NCBI GenBank assembly: GCA_003010405.1
Contig: PJLO01000006.1
Coordinates: 124,001-188,000, forward strand
Direction: 5' to 3'
Length of the DNA: 64,000 bases
Source of the DNA: Acidobacteriota bacterium
Lineage (GTDB): Bacteria > Acidobacteriota > Terriglobia > Terriglobales > Acidobacteriaceae
The position numbers were made by a program, and so were the translations under genes. Under the pieces are notes generated by a model. The model was not told the origin of the DNA and did not search any database. It saw only the letters and a list, made by a program, of their open reading frames with translations. Shown here piece after piece: positions 1 through 8,245 of the stretch. Every line of letters starts with the position of its first letter. Positions within the stretch are counted from its first letter, which is position 1.

Positions 1-347
1 TCCCGATGTTTCGCAACGGTCATTGGAGCCTGTGCGACCGCAGGGGCTGGCCCGATAATCCGTCTTACCAGAACCTCGTGGCCTGGAACTGGGTCAAGGA
101 CGACGATCGGTATCTCGTTGTGGTCAATCTCAGCGACAACGCCGTTCAAGCCCGCGTATCGATACCGTGGAGCGACGCGGGAGGTGAAACCTGGCGGCTC
201 GTCGATGTCTTGTCCGAGGCGACCTATGATCGCCTTGGGGATGACATGCGGGACGCGGGGCTATACGTGGAACTGGGACCCTGGAACTGTAGCCTCTTCC
301 AGTGCCGTCGCGCTCGGAAAGCCATGCCGAGCGCAAAGATTGCCTGA
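1..347 (+). CDS. C-terminal end of an alpha-amylase-family (GH13) protein, 5' part outside window
   Basis: The reading frame is open from the window edge and stops at 345-347, so only about the last 114 codons are present. The text resembles the C-terminal beta-sandwich of bacterial GH13 enzymes: a GHW..C.R.GWPDN stretch, then NLVAWNW, a YLVVVNLSD strand typical of the amylase C-terminal domain, and a final LGPWNCSLF.C strand. Catalytic residues would lie upstream and cannot be checked. An internal ATG at position 6 is probably not the real start. Substrate is unknown. Family assignment is inferred from the C-terminal domain alone. The MscS channel gene follows on the same strand after about 110 bases. 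Confidence 0.6.
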   Translation, partial: PMFRNGHWSLCDRRGWPDNPSYQNLVAWNWVKDDDRYLVVVNLSDNAVQARVSIPWSDAGGETWRLVDVLSEATYDRLGDDMRDAGLYVELGPWNCSLFQCRRARKAMPSAKIA

Positions 348-457
348 TCAGAAGGTTACTCCTATCTCGATGCCGCTCGAAAAGTGAATAAGAGCGGCGT
401 GCTCTTCGGACATCATTTTTGAACCGGCAGATTTAGCTTTGGGGGACGGCAAAACAG

Positions 458-2203
458 ATGCCTTTGCTAAGAGAGAACCGACGAGGAATGAGCAGATCGC
501 TAAACTGGAGCTACACCCTCCATGTGGCCCTTGCCGTCTTCTTGTTCGCAGGCTCAGCTGTGCACTCACCCGCCCAGTTTGCAAAACCTGTGACACCGCC
601 CCCGGCCAAAGCTGAGCCGACGGCACCCATTGATCCGCTCGGACGTGAAACTCCTCTTAGCGCAATGATGGGCTTTCTTAAATACGAGACACGCGATGAC
701 TTCGCCACCGCAGCTCACTTCCTGCAACCGACTCCGGGCCGCAACACGAACTTGACGCAGCGGGCCAAGGAATTCCAAGCGTTGCGCTCAAGCTTCAAAG
801 GCAAGCTCGGCCTGTTGAGCGATGATCCCAACGGCACGATTGAACCTGGACTTCCGCCGGGTCAAGTACGTGCTGGCGCGTTGGTGGTAAATGGCACGAC
901 CGCGGACATTATCCTTACAAGGGTCGACGATCCAGCTTCAGGAAAAATTTGGCTGATCTCAAAAGAGACGGTTGCGAGCTTCCCGGAGCTCTATTCCCAA
1001 CTGAAAAGCGAAGAGCCGACGACCTTCGATCGAATCATGCCTGCTGCTCTGAGCAGACGGCACGTGCTGGGGATGTCGCTCGTGCAATGGCTCGAATGGC
1101 TGCTCTCAATCCCGTTCGCTTGGTCGCTGGCTTGGTTCTTGGGGTTTTTGCTCAGTGCGCCCGGAAGACTCTGGGGCAAACTGCGAGAACATCCTTTCAG
1201 AACGGTTTGGGAAACACCGCTTGGCATGCCGCTCAGGTGCATTATCACCATCCTGATTCATAGCGTATGTGTCCACCTGCTCGGCCCGCCGCTTTTGTAT
1301 CGCGTCTACTACTTCCGCACTATGGCGGCTCTTCTGGTGGGAAGTTTCGTGTGGCTCGTGAGCAGAATCAGTGACCGCAGCTTTGACCACGCGGTGAACC
1401 GGACGCGAACACAACAGAAAGGCGGGGAGTCGATCCTGATCCTGATGCAGCGACTCACCCATGTCGTGCTGCTGATAATCGCCCTGGTAATCGCATTGTC
1501 GCTGCTGGGTGTCAACATGAAGACGGCATTGACTGGTCTCGGCATCGGGGGACTGGCGATAGCGCTGGCCGCGCAAAAAACACTCGAGAACCTCATAGGA
1601 GGGGTCTCGCTGCTGATGGACCAAGCTGTACATGTTGGCGACTTCTGCATGATCGGCGACAAGCGTGGTACGGTCGAAGACATAGGACTCCGCTCTCTGA
1701 AGCTACGAACACTCGACCAGAATCTGCTGACAGTTCCCAATGGGTTGCTTGCGCAGATGCAGTTCGAGAACCTGACGTCCCGCCACAAATTGCTTATCAA
1801 TCAGAACTTTTCCCTGCGAATAGAAACTCAAGCCGAACAGCTGCGGTTCGTATTGGACCGCGTGCAGAACATGCTGGATGAACATTCCGCCATCGAGTCT
1901 GGAACATCAAGAATTCGGGTATCCGATTTCGCCGGCGCTGCTTTCGGCTTGGAGTTGTTCGCTTATGTCGAGACGGGCGACTGGGCAGAGTTCACTGCCA
2001 TTCGCCAGGACGTCATATTGAAGATCGCCGAAATCGTCGAGGCTGCAGGTACTCGGTTCGCAGCGCCAACACAATTGACATACCTAGCCCGAGACGCAGG
2101 CGTCGACATGGAACGGGCCCAGGGTGTTGTGCGTCGCGTGACCGAACTCCGGGCCAGCGGTGCGTTCCGATTTCCAGGTGAATCCCGGACCGGAACAAAA
2201 TAA
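458..2203 (+). CDS. MscS-family mechanosensitive ion channel
   Basis: A 581-residue membrane protein. An N-terminal hydrophobic segment ending in A-rich HSPAQ looks like a signal peptide, followed by a periplasmic domain to about residue 195. Several membrane helices come next (WLEWLLSIPFAWSLAWFLGF and later ones). The MscS core is at about residues 345-450: a Gly/Ala-rich pore helix (LGIGGLAIALAAQKTLENLIGG), then the beta domain VHVGDFCMIGDKRGTVEDIGLRS and TVPNG. Length is well above minimal MscS, matching the larger MscS-like proteins with an added N-terminal domain. Such channels release solutes under hypo-osmotic shock. The start could instead be the ATG at 488, which leaves a cleaner signal peptide. 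The neighbour downstream is convergent. Confidence 0.85.
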   Translation: MPLLRENRRGMSRSLNWSYTLHVALAVFLFAGSAVHSPAQFAKPVTPPPAKAEPTAPIDPLGRETPLSAMMGFLKYETRDDFATAAHFLQPTPGRNTNLTQRAKEFQALRSSFKGKLGLLSDDPNGTIEPGLPPGQVRAGALVVNGTTADIILTRVDDPASGKIWLISKETVASFPELYSQLKSEEPTTFDRIMPAALSRRHVLGMSLVQWLEWLLSIPFAWSLAWFLGFLLSAPGRLWGKLREHPFRTVWETPLGMPLRCIITILIHSVCVHLLGPPLLYRVYYFRTMAALLVGSFVWLVSRISDRSFDHAVNRTRTQQKGGESILILMQRLTHVVLLIIALVIALSLLGVNMKTALTGLGIGGLAIALAAQKTLENLIGGVSLLMDQAVHVGDFCMIGDKRGTVEDIGLRSLKLRTLDQNLLTVPNGLLAQMQFENLTSRHKLLINQNFSLRIETQAEQLRFVLDRVQNMLDEHSAIESGTSRIRVSDFAGAAFGLELFAYVETGDWAEFTAIRQDVILKIAEIVEAAGTRFAAPTQLTYLARDAGVDMERAQGVVRRVTELRASGAFRFPGESRTGTK

Positions 2204-2347
2204 CGATCATCGGTCGTTGGTCGCAGCTCAAGATCGCTCTTCACGCTGCATAACTCGTCTGCGCAACTCGTCTGCCAGCCTGCACGCAATGGCAATTCCG
2301 TGCAGGAGCCAACCAGCGAAATCCTCCGGCAAAGAGCCGCGCCCCCT

Positions 2348-5080
2348 TCAGGCAACGCCCTTGGTGTCCCGAACGAACGCGGCCGCTCTGCCAGTTTCCA
2401 ACATCTGCTTGGCATCGAGAAGGCCGTAGAGTTGGATCAACTTAGCCACAACTCCGGTCCAGCCGGTTTGGTGGCTGGCGCCCAACCCGGCGCCGTTGTC
2501 GCCGTGGAAGTACTCGTAGAACAGGATGTGATCCCGCCAGTAGGGATCGCTTTGAAACTTCTGGGTACCGCCATAGACGGGTCGCTGGCCATGCTCATTG
2601 CGGGTGAATATCCGGATGAGTCGGTCGGAAATTTCTTTGCTTACCTCGAACAGGTTCATCAGCTTGCCCGAGCCAGTGGGGCATTCGATTTTGAAGTTGT
2701 CGCCGTAGTAGAGATAGAAGCTCAGCAGCGCGCGGATGATGAGGACGTTCACTGGCATCCAAATCGGTCCCCGCCAGTTGGAGTTTCCGCCGAACATGCC
2801 GGTGTTGGATTCCGCCGGCAGATACTCCACCCGGTACTCCTGGCCGCCTACGTTGAAGATGTACGGGTGCTCCTGGTGGAACTTGGAGAGCGAGCGGATG
2901 CCGTAGGGGCTCAAGAACTCGTTCTCATCGAGCATCTTCGTGAGGATTCTGCGGAGCCGTTCTGAGTTGACCAGGGCCAGCAGCCCCCGCTCCGCCACGC
3001 CCAAGTGACCAGGGCCCGTGGGGTGTATGGACTGCAGGAGTTCGGGCATCCGTTGCGTGCGTCTCCAGAGCTGAGTCAGCGCCCGGGGAATGCGCTCCCG
3101 CTGCCACTTTTCGATGACGCTTGTGGCGCACAGGGGCAGGAGCCCCACCATCGAGCGCACCTTGAGGCGCGTGGCGCTGCCGTCGGGGAGCCGCAAGAGG
3201 TCGTAGTAAAAGCCGTCCTCCTCGTCCCACATGCCGTATTGATCGGGACGGTTCATGGCCGAGGCGATATAGTAGAAGTGTTCGCCGAACTTCACCGCCA
3301 TATCCTCGAACGTGGGGTCATGAGACGCAATCTCTATCGCGAGCTCACCCATATTCTGAGTGAAGAGGGCCATCCAGGACGTGCCATCTGCCTGCTCAAG
3401 GTGGCCGCCCGTGGGCAGTGGGGCGCTGCGGTCGAAGACGCCGATATTGTCCAGACCCAGGAAGCCGCCCTCAAAGAGATTCTTGCCAAAGCGGTCCTTA
3501 CGGTTCACCCACCAGGTGAAATTCAGCGCCAGCTTGTTGAATGTCGACTTGAGGAACTCGATGTCGGTCTCGCCGCGCAGCGCTTGCTCGGTACGATGAA
3601 GGAACAGGGTCGCAAAGGCGTGCACTGGAGGGTTCACGTCGCTGAAGTTCCACTCATAGGCGGGCATCTGGCCGCTGGGGTGCAGGTAATTTCCACGAAG
3701 CATCAGTTCCAACTGCTGCTTGGCAAAGTCGGGATCCACGATCGAGAGCGGGACCGTGTGGAAGGCCAGGTCCCAGGCCGCATACCACGGGTACTCCCAC
3801 TTGTCGGGCATGGAGATGACGTCCTTGTTCAGCATGTGGAACCACTCCGAGTTTCGGAAAGGTCTATATCCGCCATGGAGCGGGTTGGAGTGGTGCTCGT
3901 ACAGCCAGTTGTCACCGTCGAAGAAGAAGAACTGCTTGCTCCAGAGCATGCCGGCGAGGGCCTGGCGCATCACTCTGGCCTCGTCCTCGCGCACTGATGC
4001 TGGCGTGACCGACTTGTAAAATTCATCGGCTTCACGCAACCGCTCCGCGAAGACCTCGTCAAATTGCGTTCCAAAGGGATTCGCGTTCGCGCCCAGAGAA
4101 CTGTTGGAGAGCCGCAGGCGAATTACCTTGGTCTGCCCGGCGCCTATATTGATCTGGTAGTGCGCCGCGACCTTGGTGCCCGTCTTGGCGGGATTCACTG
4201 CGCTCTCTTTGCCCTGCACCACGCAGTCGTTGATGCCGTCCTTGACGTAGGCGTCCTCGTTCTTTTGTCCCGGGAAAAGTCGCTCGTGATTTGTTTCGTT
4301 TTCGGTGAAGAGCAGTGGTACCTCGCCTTCGCAGGCAAAGATGTATTTACCCAGCTTCGGATGCGCTACAGTAACCGCGCTTGTGCCCGCCGCGGTCGCG
4401 ATCTGCTTAAGGATCGGCTTCTCCGCAGCCCGGTTGGATTCAGCGATCCATTTCGACCAATCGTTGCGGAACCACAGCGTCGGCAAGAGATGCAGTTCTG
4501 CCGCATCCGGGCCACGGTTGGCAGCCGTGATTCGCACAAGTATGTCTTCCGGTCCGTCCTTCGCGTACTCGACGAAGACGTCGAAGTATCGGTTGTCGTT
4601 GAAGATGCCTGTGTCGAGCAACTCGTACTCAAACTCGGACCGGGAACGACGGCCGTTTGTCTGCTCCAGGTCGGCGTAGGGATACGCCGACTGCGGGTAC
4701 TTGTAGAGGCATTTCATGTACGAATGGGTCGGCGTGCTGTCGAGGTAGAAATAGTACTCTTTGACATCTTCGCCATGGTTGCCTTGGCTGTTGGTGAGCC
4801 CGAAGAGACGCTCCTTCAGGATCGGGTCCTTGCCATTCCACAAGGCCAGCGCCAAGCACAGATGCTGCTTATTATCAGAAATGCCGGCAATGCCGTCCTC
4901 GCCCCAGCGGTAGGCTCGCGAGCGCGCCTGATCGTGGGTGAAAAAGTTCCAGGCGTCACCAGTTTCGCTATAGTCCTCACGGACAGTACCCCACTGTCGT
5001 TCACTGAGGTAGGGTCCCCACTTTCTCCAGTTTGACGTGCCCTCGCGGGCTTGCTGCAAGCGGCTCTCTTCATGGGTCAT
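2348..5080 (-). CDS. GH63-type glucosidase (MGH1-like glycoside hydrolase)
   Basis: A 910-residue cytosolic protein with no signal peptide. The N-terminus has the [12 protein letters not shown] motif of bacterial relatives of mannosyl-oligosaccharide glucosidase (GH63). The C-terminal half is an (alpha/alpha)6-barrel type region, with WAWD-like [11 protein letters not shown], the [14 protein letters not shown] segment and [13 protein letters not shown], which carry the acidic catalytic positions in this family. Known members hydrolyse alpha-glucosides, and the true substrate here cannot be read. The start ATG is preceded by AGGAG at a good distance. A GH13 fragment and a channel gene lie nearby, so a local role in alpha-glucan or osmolyte metabolism is possible but only inferred. 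Confidence 0.8.
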   Translation of the reverse strand: MTHEESRLQQAREGTSNWRKWGPYLSERQWGTVREDYSETGDAWNFFTHDQARSRAYRWGEDGIAGISDNKQHLCLALALWNGKDPILKERLFGLTNSQGNHGEDVKEYYFYLDSTPTHSYMKCLYKYPQSAYPYADLEQTNGRRSRSEFEYELLDTGIFNDNRYFDVFVEYAKDGPEDILVRITAANRGPDAAELHLLPTLWFRNDWSKWIAESNRAAEKPILKQIATAAGTSAVTVAHPKLGKYIFACEGEVPLLFTENETNHERLFPGQKNEDAYVKDGINDCVVQGKESAVNPAKTGTKVAAHYQINIGAGQTKVIRLRLSNSSLGANANPFGTQFDEVFAERLREADEFYKSVTPASVREDEARVMRQALAGMLWSKQFFFFDGDNWLYEHHSNPLHGGYRPFRNSEWFHMLNKDVISMPDKWEYPWYAAWDLAFHTVPLSIVDPDFAKQQLELMLRGNYLHPSGQMPAYEWNFSDVNPPVHAFATLFLHRTEQALRGETDIEFLKSTFNKLALNFTWWVNRKDRFGKNLFEGGFLGLDNIGVFDRSAPLPTGGHLEQADGTSWMALFTQNMGELAIEIASHDPTFEDMAVKFGEHFYYIASAMNRPDQYGMWDEEDGFYYDLLRLPDGSATRLKVRSMVGLLPLCATSVIEKWQRERIPRALTQLWRRTQRMPELLQSIHPTGPGHLGVAERGLLALVNSERLRRILTKMLDENEFLSPYGIRSLSKFHQEHPYIFNVGGQEYRVEYLPAESNTGMFGGNSNWRGPIWMPVNVLIIRALLSFYLYYGDNFKIECPTGSGKLMNLFEVSKEISDRLIRIFTRNEHGQRPVYGGTQKFQSDPYWRDHILFYEYFHGDNGAGLGASHQTGWTGVVAKLIQLYGLLDAKQMLETGRAAAFVRDTKGVA

Positions 5081-5384
5081 GGCGAGCTCCTGAGATGTTC
5101 ATGCGTAAGACGTTCGTTGCGGAGGCTAATCGGCCTGCTTTAAACGGACGAGCAGTGTACCTGAATTGTCGGATTCATCAATCAGCTCTGCTGTTGTATG
5201 CGTTTTTACGTTCTTGAAAAAAGGTGTTTCTGGGCAAGTCGTTCATGTCGCACGAAGGCCGCCCGCGAAAGTTTTCAATCAGGGTGTGAATGCTGATAAG
5301 AAGTCTCTCCTCCGCTGGCAAGATTGCCAGTGGAGGACGCATTTCGGCCACTAGCGGATAACCAGATGCCCGAGATGTCGCGTG
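5081..5384. other. Intergenic stretch with one strong hairpin
   Basis: No convincing gene is seen between the GH63 start and the DUF2950 remnant. The first part should hold the promoter of the glucosidase gene on the minus strand. The only structured element is the inverted repeat at 5308-5337. Confidence 0.5.
5308..5337. repeat. 13-bp inverted repeat, 4-base loop
   Basis: Left arm TCCTCCGCTGGCA and right arm TGCCAGTGGAGGA pair with a single G-T type mismatch around the loop AGAT. It lies just past the end of the DUF2950 remnant on the minus strand. No T-run follows in either direction, so it is not a clear intrinsic terminator. It could be a leftover terminator or a REP-like element. Confidence 0.55.
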
Positions 5385-5600
5385 CTAAGGGACCTGGACT
5401 GCTGTCCAGAACTTGTCAGGGTTGTACTCCACCATGCTGAGTGCCTGGGTAGCGGTGTCCTTACCGAGATCCTTCTGGTAAACGACGCCATCCTTACCGC
5501 CAGAAAGGTCATGACGCCGCCGTTGCCAGTAGCGGAGAGCTACGAAGACGTTGCGCAAAGAGCCCGGTTGGTTTGCCGCCGTGGGGATAACGGGCCGGCA
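5385..5600 (-). pseudogene. DUF2950-family remnant, frameshifted
   Basis: The minus strand ends in a stretch that reads GGKDGVVYQKDLGKDTA..A and YNPDKFWTAVQ before a stop. This matches the conserved C-terminus of DUF2950 proteins, which end with a DGVVYQKDLG..T motif. Just upstream, the expected preceding motif NGGVMTF is present but in the neighbouring frame (about 5507-5528). A one-base shift has therefore broken the gene, and no start or N-terminal domain remains. Intact family members are secreted proteins of unknown function, common in acidobacteria. Recognition of the family is from the motif pair only. Confidence 0.55.
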
Positions 5601-5611
5601 ACGATACCAGG

Positions 5612-6598
5612 TTAGAGCAGTTGTGTTCCCCACAGGTCGTGGAGGTGCAGGACGCCTTGCAGTTGAGCGCCTTCGCCGACGACTATGAGCGAAGTAATTT
5701 TTTTCTGCTCCATGACGTCGAGCGCCTGAGCTGCGAAGGCTTCACTTCCGATGGTGTGCGGATTAACTGTCATGCATTGTCCGGCGGTGAGGTCGAGTAC
5801 GTCCTTGCCGCGATGCTCCAGCAGACGGCGAAGGTCGCCGTCGCTGATGATTCCTAGGAGAGTATCGCCTTCGGTCACGGTGGCAAGGCCCAGTCCTTTG
5901 CGCGACATCTCGTAGATAACGTGACTCATTGGCATCGAAGATGTAACGCGCGGCACAGCGTCGCCGGTGTGCATCAGTTGCGAGACACGCGCGAGACGTT
6001 TGCCGAGTTTTCCGCCTGGGTGGAGGTTTGCGAAGTCTTCGGCGCGGAATCCGCGGCGCTCACTGAGTTCGACGGCCAGAGCATCTCCAAGCGCGAGCAT
6101 TGTCGTGGTCGAAGCTGTGGGAGCAAGCCCCAGCAAGCAGGCTTCCTTTTGAATTGAGCAGTCGAGCGAGACATCGGCAGCCTGCGCCAGCGATGATCTG
6201 GGACGGCCATTGGTGGGATGCAGGCAATCTCCGGTCAGAGTGATGAGCGGAACGCCGAGGCGCTTAATGGTGGGCAGCAGCTCGAGAATCTCGGCGGTTT
6301 CTCCCGAGGCAGAGAGCGCCAGCACAAGGTCGCCGCGCATCACCATGCCGAGATCGCCGTGCAAGGCCTCGGCGGGGTGCAGGTAGAGTGCGGGGGTTCC
6401 TGTGGAGGCAAAGGTCGCGGCCAGCTTGCGACCAATCAATCCGCTCTTTCCCATGCCGGTCACGACGACCCGTCCGGCGCAGGAGAGAATCAATTCGAGA
6501 GCGCGCGCAAAATCTCTGGCCATAGAGCCTGCGAGGCGGTCGGCTAGGCCGCGCAGTGCCTCGGCTTCAATTCGTACTACGTTTTCACCGGTAGTCAT
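5612..6598 (-). CDS. kpsF: Arabinose-5-phosphate isomerase (KpsF/KdsD family)
   Basis: A 328-residue protein with an N-terminal SIS sugar-isomerase domain (about 30-170: VVVTGMGKSGLIGRKLAATF, then LHPAEALHGDLGMV and LALSASGETAE) and two CBS domains (from about 208 and 275; LMHTGD.VP, ISDGDLRRLL, CMTVNP). This is the full architecture of the enzyme that converts ribulose-5-phosphate to arabinose-5-phosphate, the first step to KDO for lipopolysaccharide. Length is normal. No other KDO gene is adjacent. LpxD and an HtrB-like acyltransferase elsewhere in the window support an LPS-bearing envelope. The ribosome-binding site is weak. Confidence 0.92.
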   Translation of the reverse strand: MTTGENVVRIEAEALRGLADRLAGSMARDFARALELILSCAGRVVVTGMGKSGLIGRKLAATFASTGTPALYLHPAEALHGDLGMVMRGDLVLALSASGETAEILELLPTIKRLGVPLITLTGDCLHPTNGRPRSSLAQAADVSLDCSIQKEACLLGLAPTASTTTMLALGDALAVELSERRGFRAEDFANLHPGGKLGKRLARVSQLMHTGDAVPRVTSSMPMSHVIYEMSRKGLGLATVTEGDTLLGIISDGDLRRLLEHRGKDVLDLTAGQCMTVNPHTIGSEAFAAQALDVMEQKKITSLIVVGEGAQLQGVLHLHDLWGTQLL

Positions 6599-6749
6599 GA
6601 TGAATTAATACCGCGCCAGAAACGAGCAATTGGGATAAGATCTGCCGCCCATTATCGTAACACTTGCGGATGAGACGTTTCCTGCTGGTTATGGCGTTTA
6701 TCAGTTGCGAGGCCATGCTGATGACGGCGCAGATGCTGAAACGCTGGAA

Positions 6750-6768
6750 CCAGGAAATAGGTTCCTGG
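6750..6768. repeat. Perfect 7-bp inverted repeat
   Basis: CCAGGAA, five-base loop, TTCCTGG. It directly abuts the larger hairpin at 6771-6811. Together they lie downstream of the minus-strand sigma-54 regulator and may form its transcription end, although no T-run follows. Confidence 0.5.
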
Positions 6769-6770
6769 GT

Positions 6771-6811
6771 GGTTACTCGCCGGACTCGACGATCGAGATC
6801 GGCGAGTAACC
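6771..6811. repeat. Long two-tier hairpin
   Basis: The outer arms GGTTACTCGCC and GGCGAGTAACC are a perfect 11-bp match. Inside them CTCGA and TCGAG pair around the loop CGA, so the element can fold into a stem of about 16 pairs with one internal bulge. It lies about 90 bases past the stop of the sigma-54 regulator. Candidate terminator or REP-like element. Confidence 0.55.
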
Positions 6812-6898
6812 GGTCGGAAGTTCTTCGAACTGAACGCGCAGTATGCCGTCACGATCTGGGCAGGTCAACACGTGGCATTGAAGTGGGGTTTCCGAGTT

Positions 6899-8245
6899 TC
6901 ATTCCGGAGGCTCGCTATCGAGGCGGATGCCGTGTTTTTCCACGCGGTAAATTAAGGTGCGGCGGCTAATATCGAGATAACGAGCGGCCTGCGTCTGGTT
7001 CCCTTTGAATTTCTCCAGTGCGCGCAGGAGAATTTCTCGTTCGATGGCTTCAAGACTAATACCTTCTTCCGGAAGATCCAGTATCAAGGAAGAGTCGGAA
7101 TGCGAATGCGGTGTCTCGCGCAGGATATCGGGAAGATCGTTTTCCGTAATCTGCATACCATCGGATAAAACGAGCATGCGTTCCACGACGTTTTCCAGTT
7201 CGCGGATATTTCCCGGCCAGCGATAACCGATAAAATGCGTTGCAAGAGATGAACCCACCCGCACGCTCCGCATATCGTGCCGCTCTTTGACCTTAAGGAA
7301 CAGGTGCTCCACCAATTCTGGAATGTCTTCCTTGCGCTCGCGCAGCGGGGGTAAGTACAAAGGAACAACCGCCAGCCGATAAAACAAATCTTCGCGAAAA
7401 GTCCCATCCTCTACCATTGCACTCAAGTTGCGATGGGTTGCGGCTAGAATGCGTACATTGATCGTCTTTACTGTGGTTGCGCCAATTCTCTCGATTTCTC
7501 CGTTCTGAATCAGACGAAGCAGTTTAACCTGCGATTCAAGCGGCAGCTCGCCGACCTCATCGAGAAAGAGCGTCCCTCCATCCGCCATTTCAACCTTGCC
7601 CGGTTTATTGGCTTGGGCTCCGGTAAAAGCTCCGCGTGCAAATCCAAATAGCTCGGCTTCGATCAAATCCTTGGGGATCGCTCCACAATTGATAGTGACG
7701 AAAGGATGCAGCCGCAGTCGGCTGTTGTGGTGAATTGCACGGGCGAGCAGTTTTTTTTCCGTCCCGGTTTCGCCGTTGATGAGAACAGTATTGTCGTGCT
7801 GCGCCACGCGGACGGCCAGCTCAAGCACGCGAAGCAGACTTTTGGAATGACCGATGATGTTTTCAAAACCATAGCGCCGGTCGAGTGCGGAACGCAGGTT
7901 GCAAACTTCCTCGATCAAATTCTGACGTTCCATGGCGCGATTGACCGCAAGCAGCAGAGCGTCGTAGTCGATCGGCTTCGTAATATCGTCGTAAGCTCCC
8001 AAACGCATAGCCTCGACGGCGGACTCGATGGTGCCGAAGGCGGTAATGATGATCACCGTGGTCTGGACTTCCTCGGCAGCAATCCGGCGCATCAATTCAA
8101 TGCCATCGAGGTCGGGCATGCGCAGGTCAGTAATGACCAGCTTGGGACGGTGCTCGATAATAAGCCTGTGCGCCTCTACCCCGCTTTCCGCCAACTCAAC
8201 CTCGTAACCAGCCTCGGACAGCTGCATTTGCGTGACGCGGCGCAC
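6899..8245 (-). CDS. NtrC-type sigma-54 response regulator, 5'-truncated and with an altered Walker A
   Basis: Domains in order are a receiver (phosphoacceptor in [12 protein letters not shown]), an AAA+ sigma-54 activator domain (GAFTGA loop, Walker [26 protein letters not shown]) and a Fis-type HTH ([20 protein letters not shown]). Two defects are visible. The normal start with its ILVVDD strand is missing: matching sequence begins at the codons for DDSSVRR near 8257, and only a GTG at 8245 is left as a start. The Walker A, usually GESGTGKE, reads GETGTEKK, replacing a glycine needed for nucleotide binding. The upstream edge coincides with the broken start of the divergent efflux gene. It is probably a decaying gene, although the rest of the frame is intact. 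Confidence 0.8.
   Translation of the reverse strand: MRRVTQMQLSEAGYEVELAESGVEAHRLIIEHRPKLVITDLRMPDLDGIELMRRIAAEEVQTTVIIITAFGTIESAVEAMRLGAYDDITKPIDYDALLLAVNRAMERQNLIEEVCNLRSALDRRYGFENIIGHSKSLLRVLELAVRVAQHDNTVLINGETGTEKKLLARAIHHNSRLRLHPFVTINCGAIPKDLIEAELFGFARGAFTGAQANKPGKVEMADGGTLFLDEVGELPLESQVKLLRLIQNGEIERIGATTVKTINVRILAATHRNLSAMVEDGTFREDLFYRLAVVPLYLPPLRERKEDIPELVEHLFLKVKERHDMRSVRVGSSLATHFIGYRWPGNIRELENVVERMLVLSDGMQITENDLPDILRETPHSHSDSSLILDLPEEGISLEAIEREILLRALEKFKGNQTQAARYLDISRRTLIYRVEKHGIRLDSEPPE

Larger units (their letters stand above)
6599..6898. other. Intergenic stretch with two tandem hairpins and an in-frame tail
   Basis: No independent gene is supported. Two perfect or near-perfect hairpins stand side by side at 6750-6768 and 6771-6811. 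Reading on from the TGA of the sigma-54 regulator, the same frame stays open for 41 more codons, to a TAA at 6773-6775 inside the second hairpin. Whether that tail means anything is unclear. Confidence 0.45.

Noticed and set aside
3005..3997. A 330-codon plus-strand frame inside the GH63 gene
   Set aside because: It lies fully antisense to a well-supported gene, has no recognisable motif, and reflects the codon bias of the other strand.
6664..6969. Small plus-strand protein of 101 residues beside the sigma-54 regulator
   Set aside because: It crosses both hairpins, becomes arginine-rich and then antisense to the regulator's end, and lacks a ribosome-binding site.
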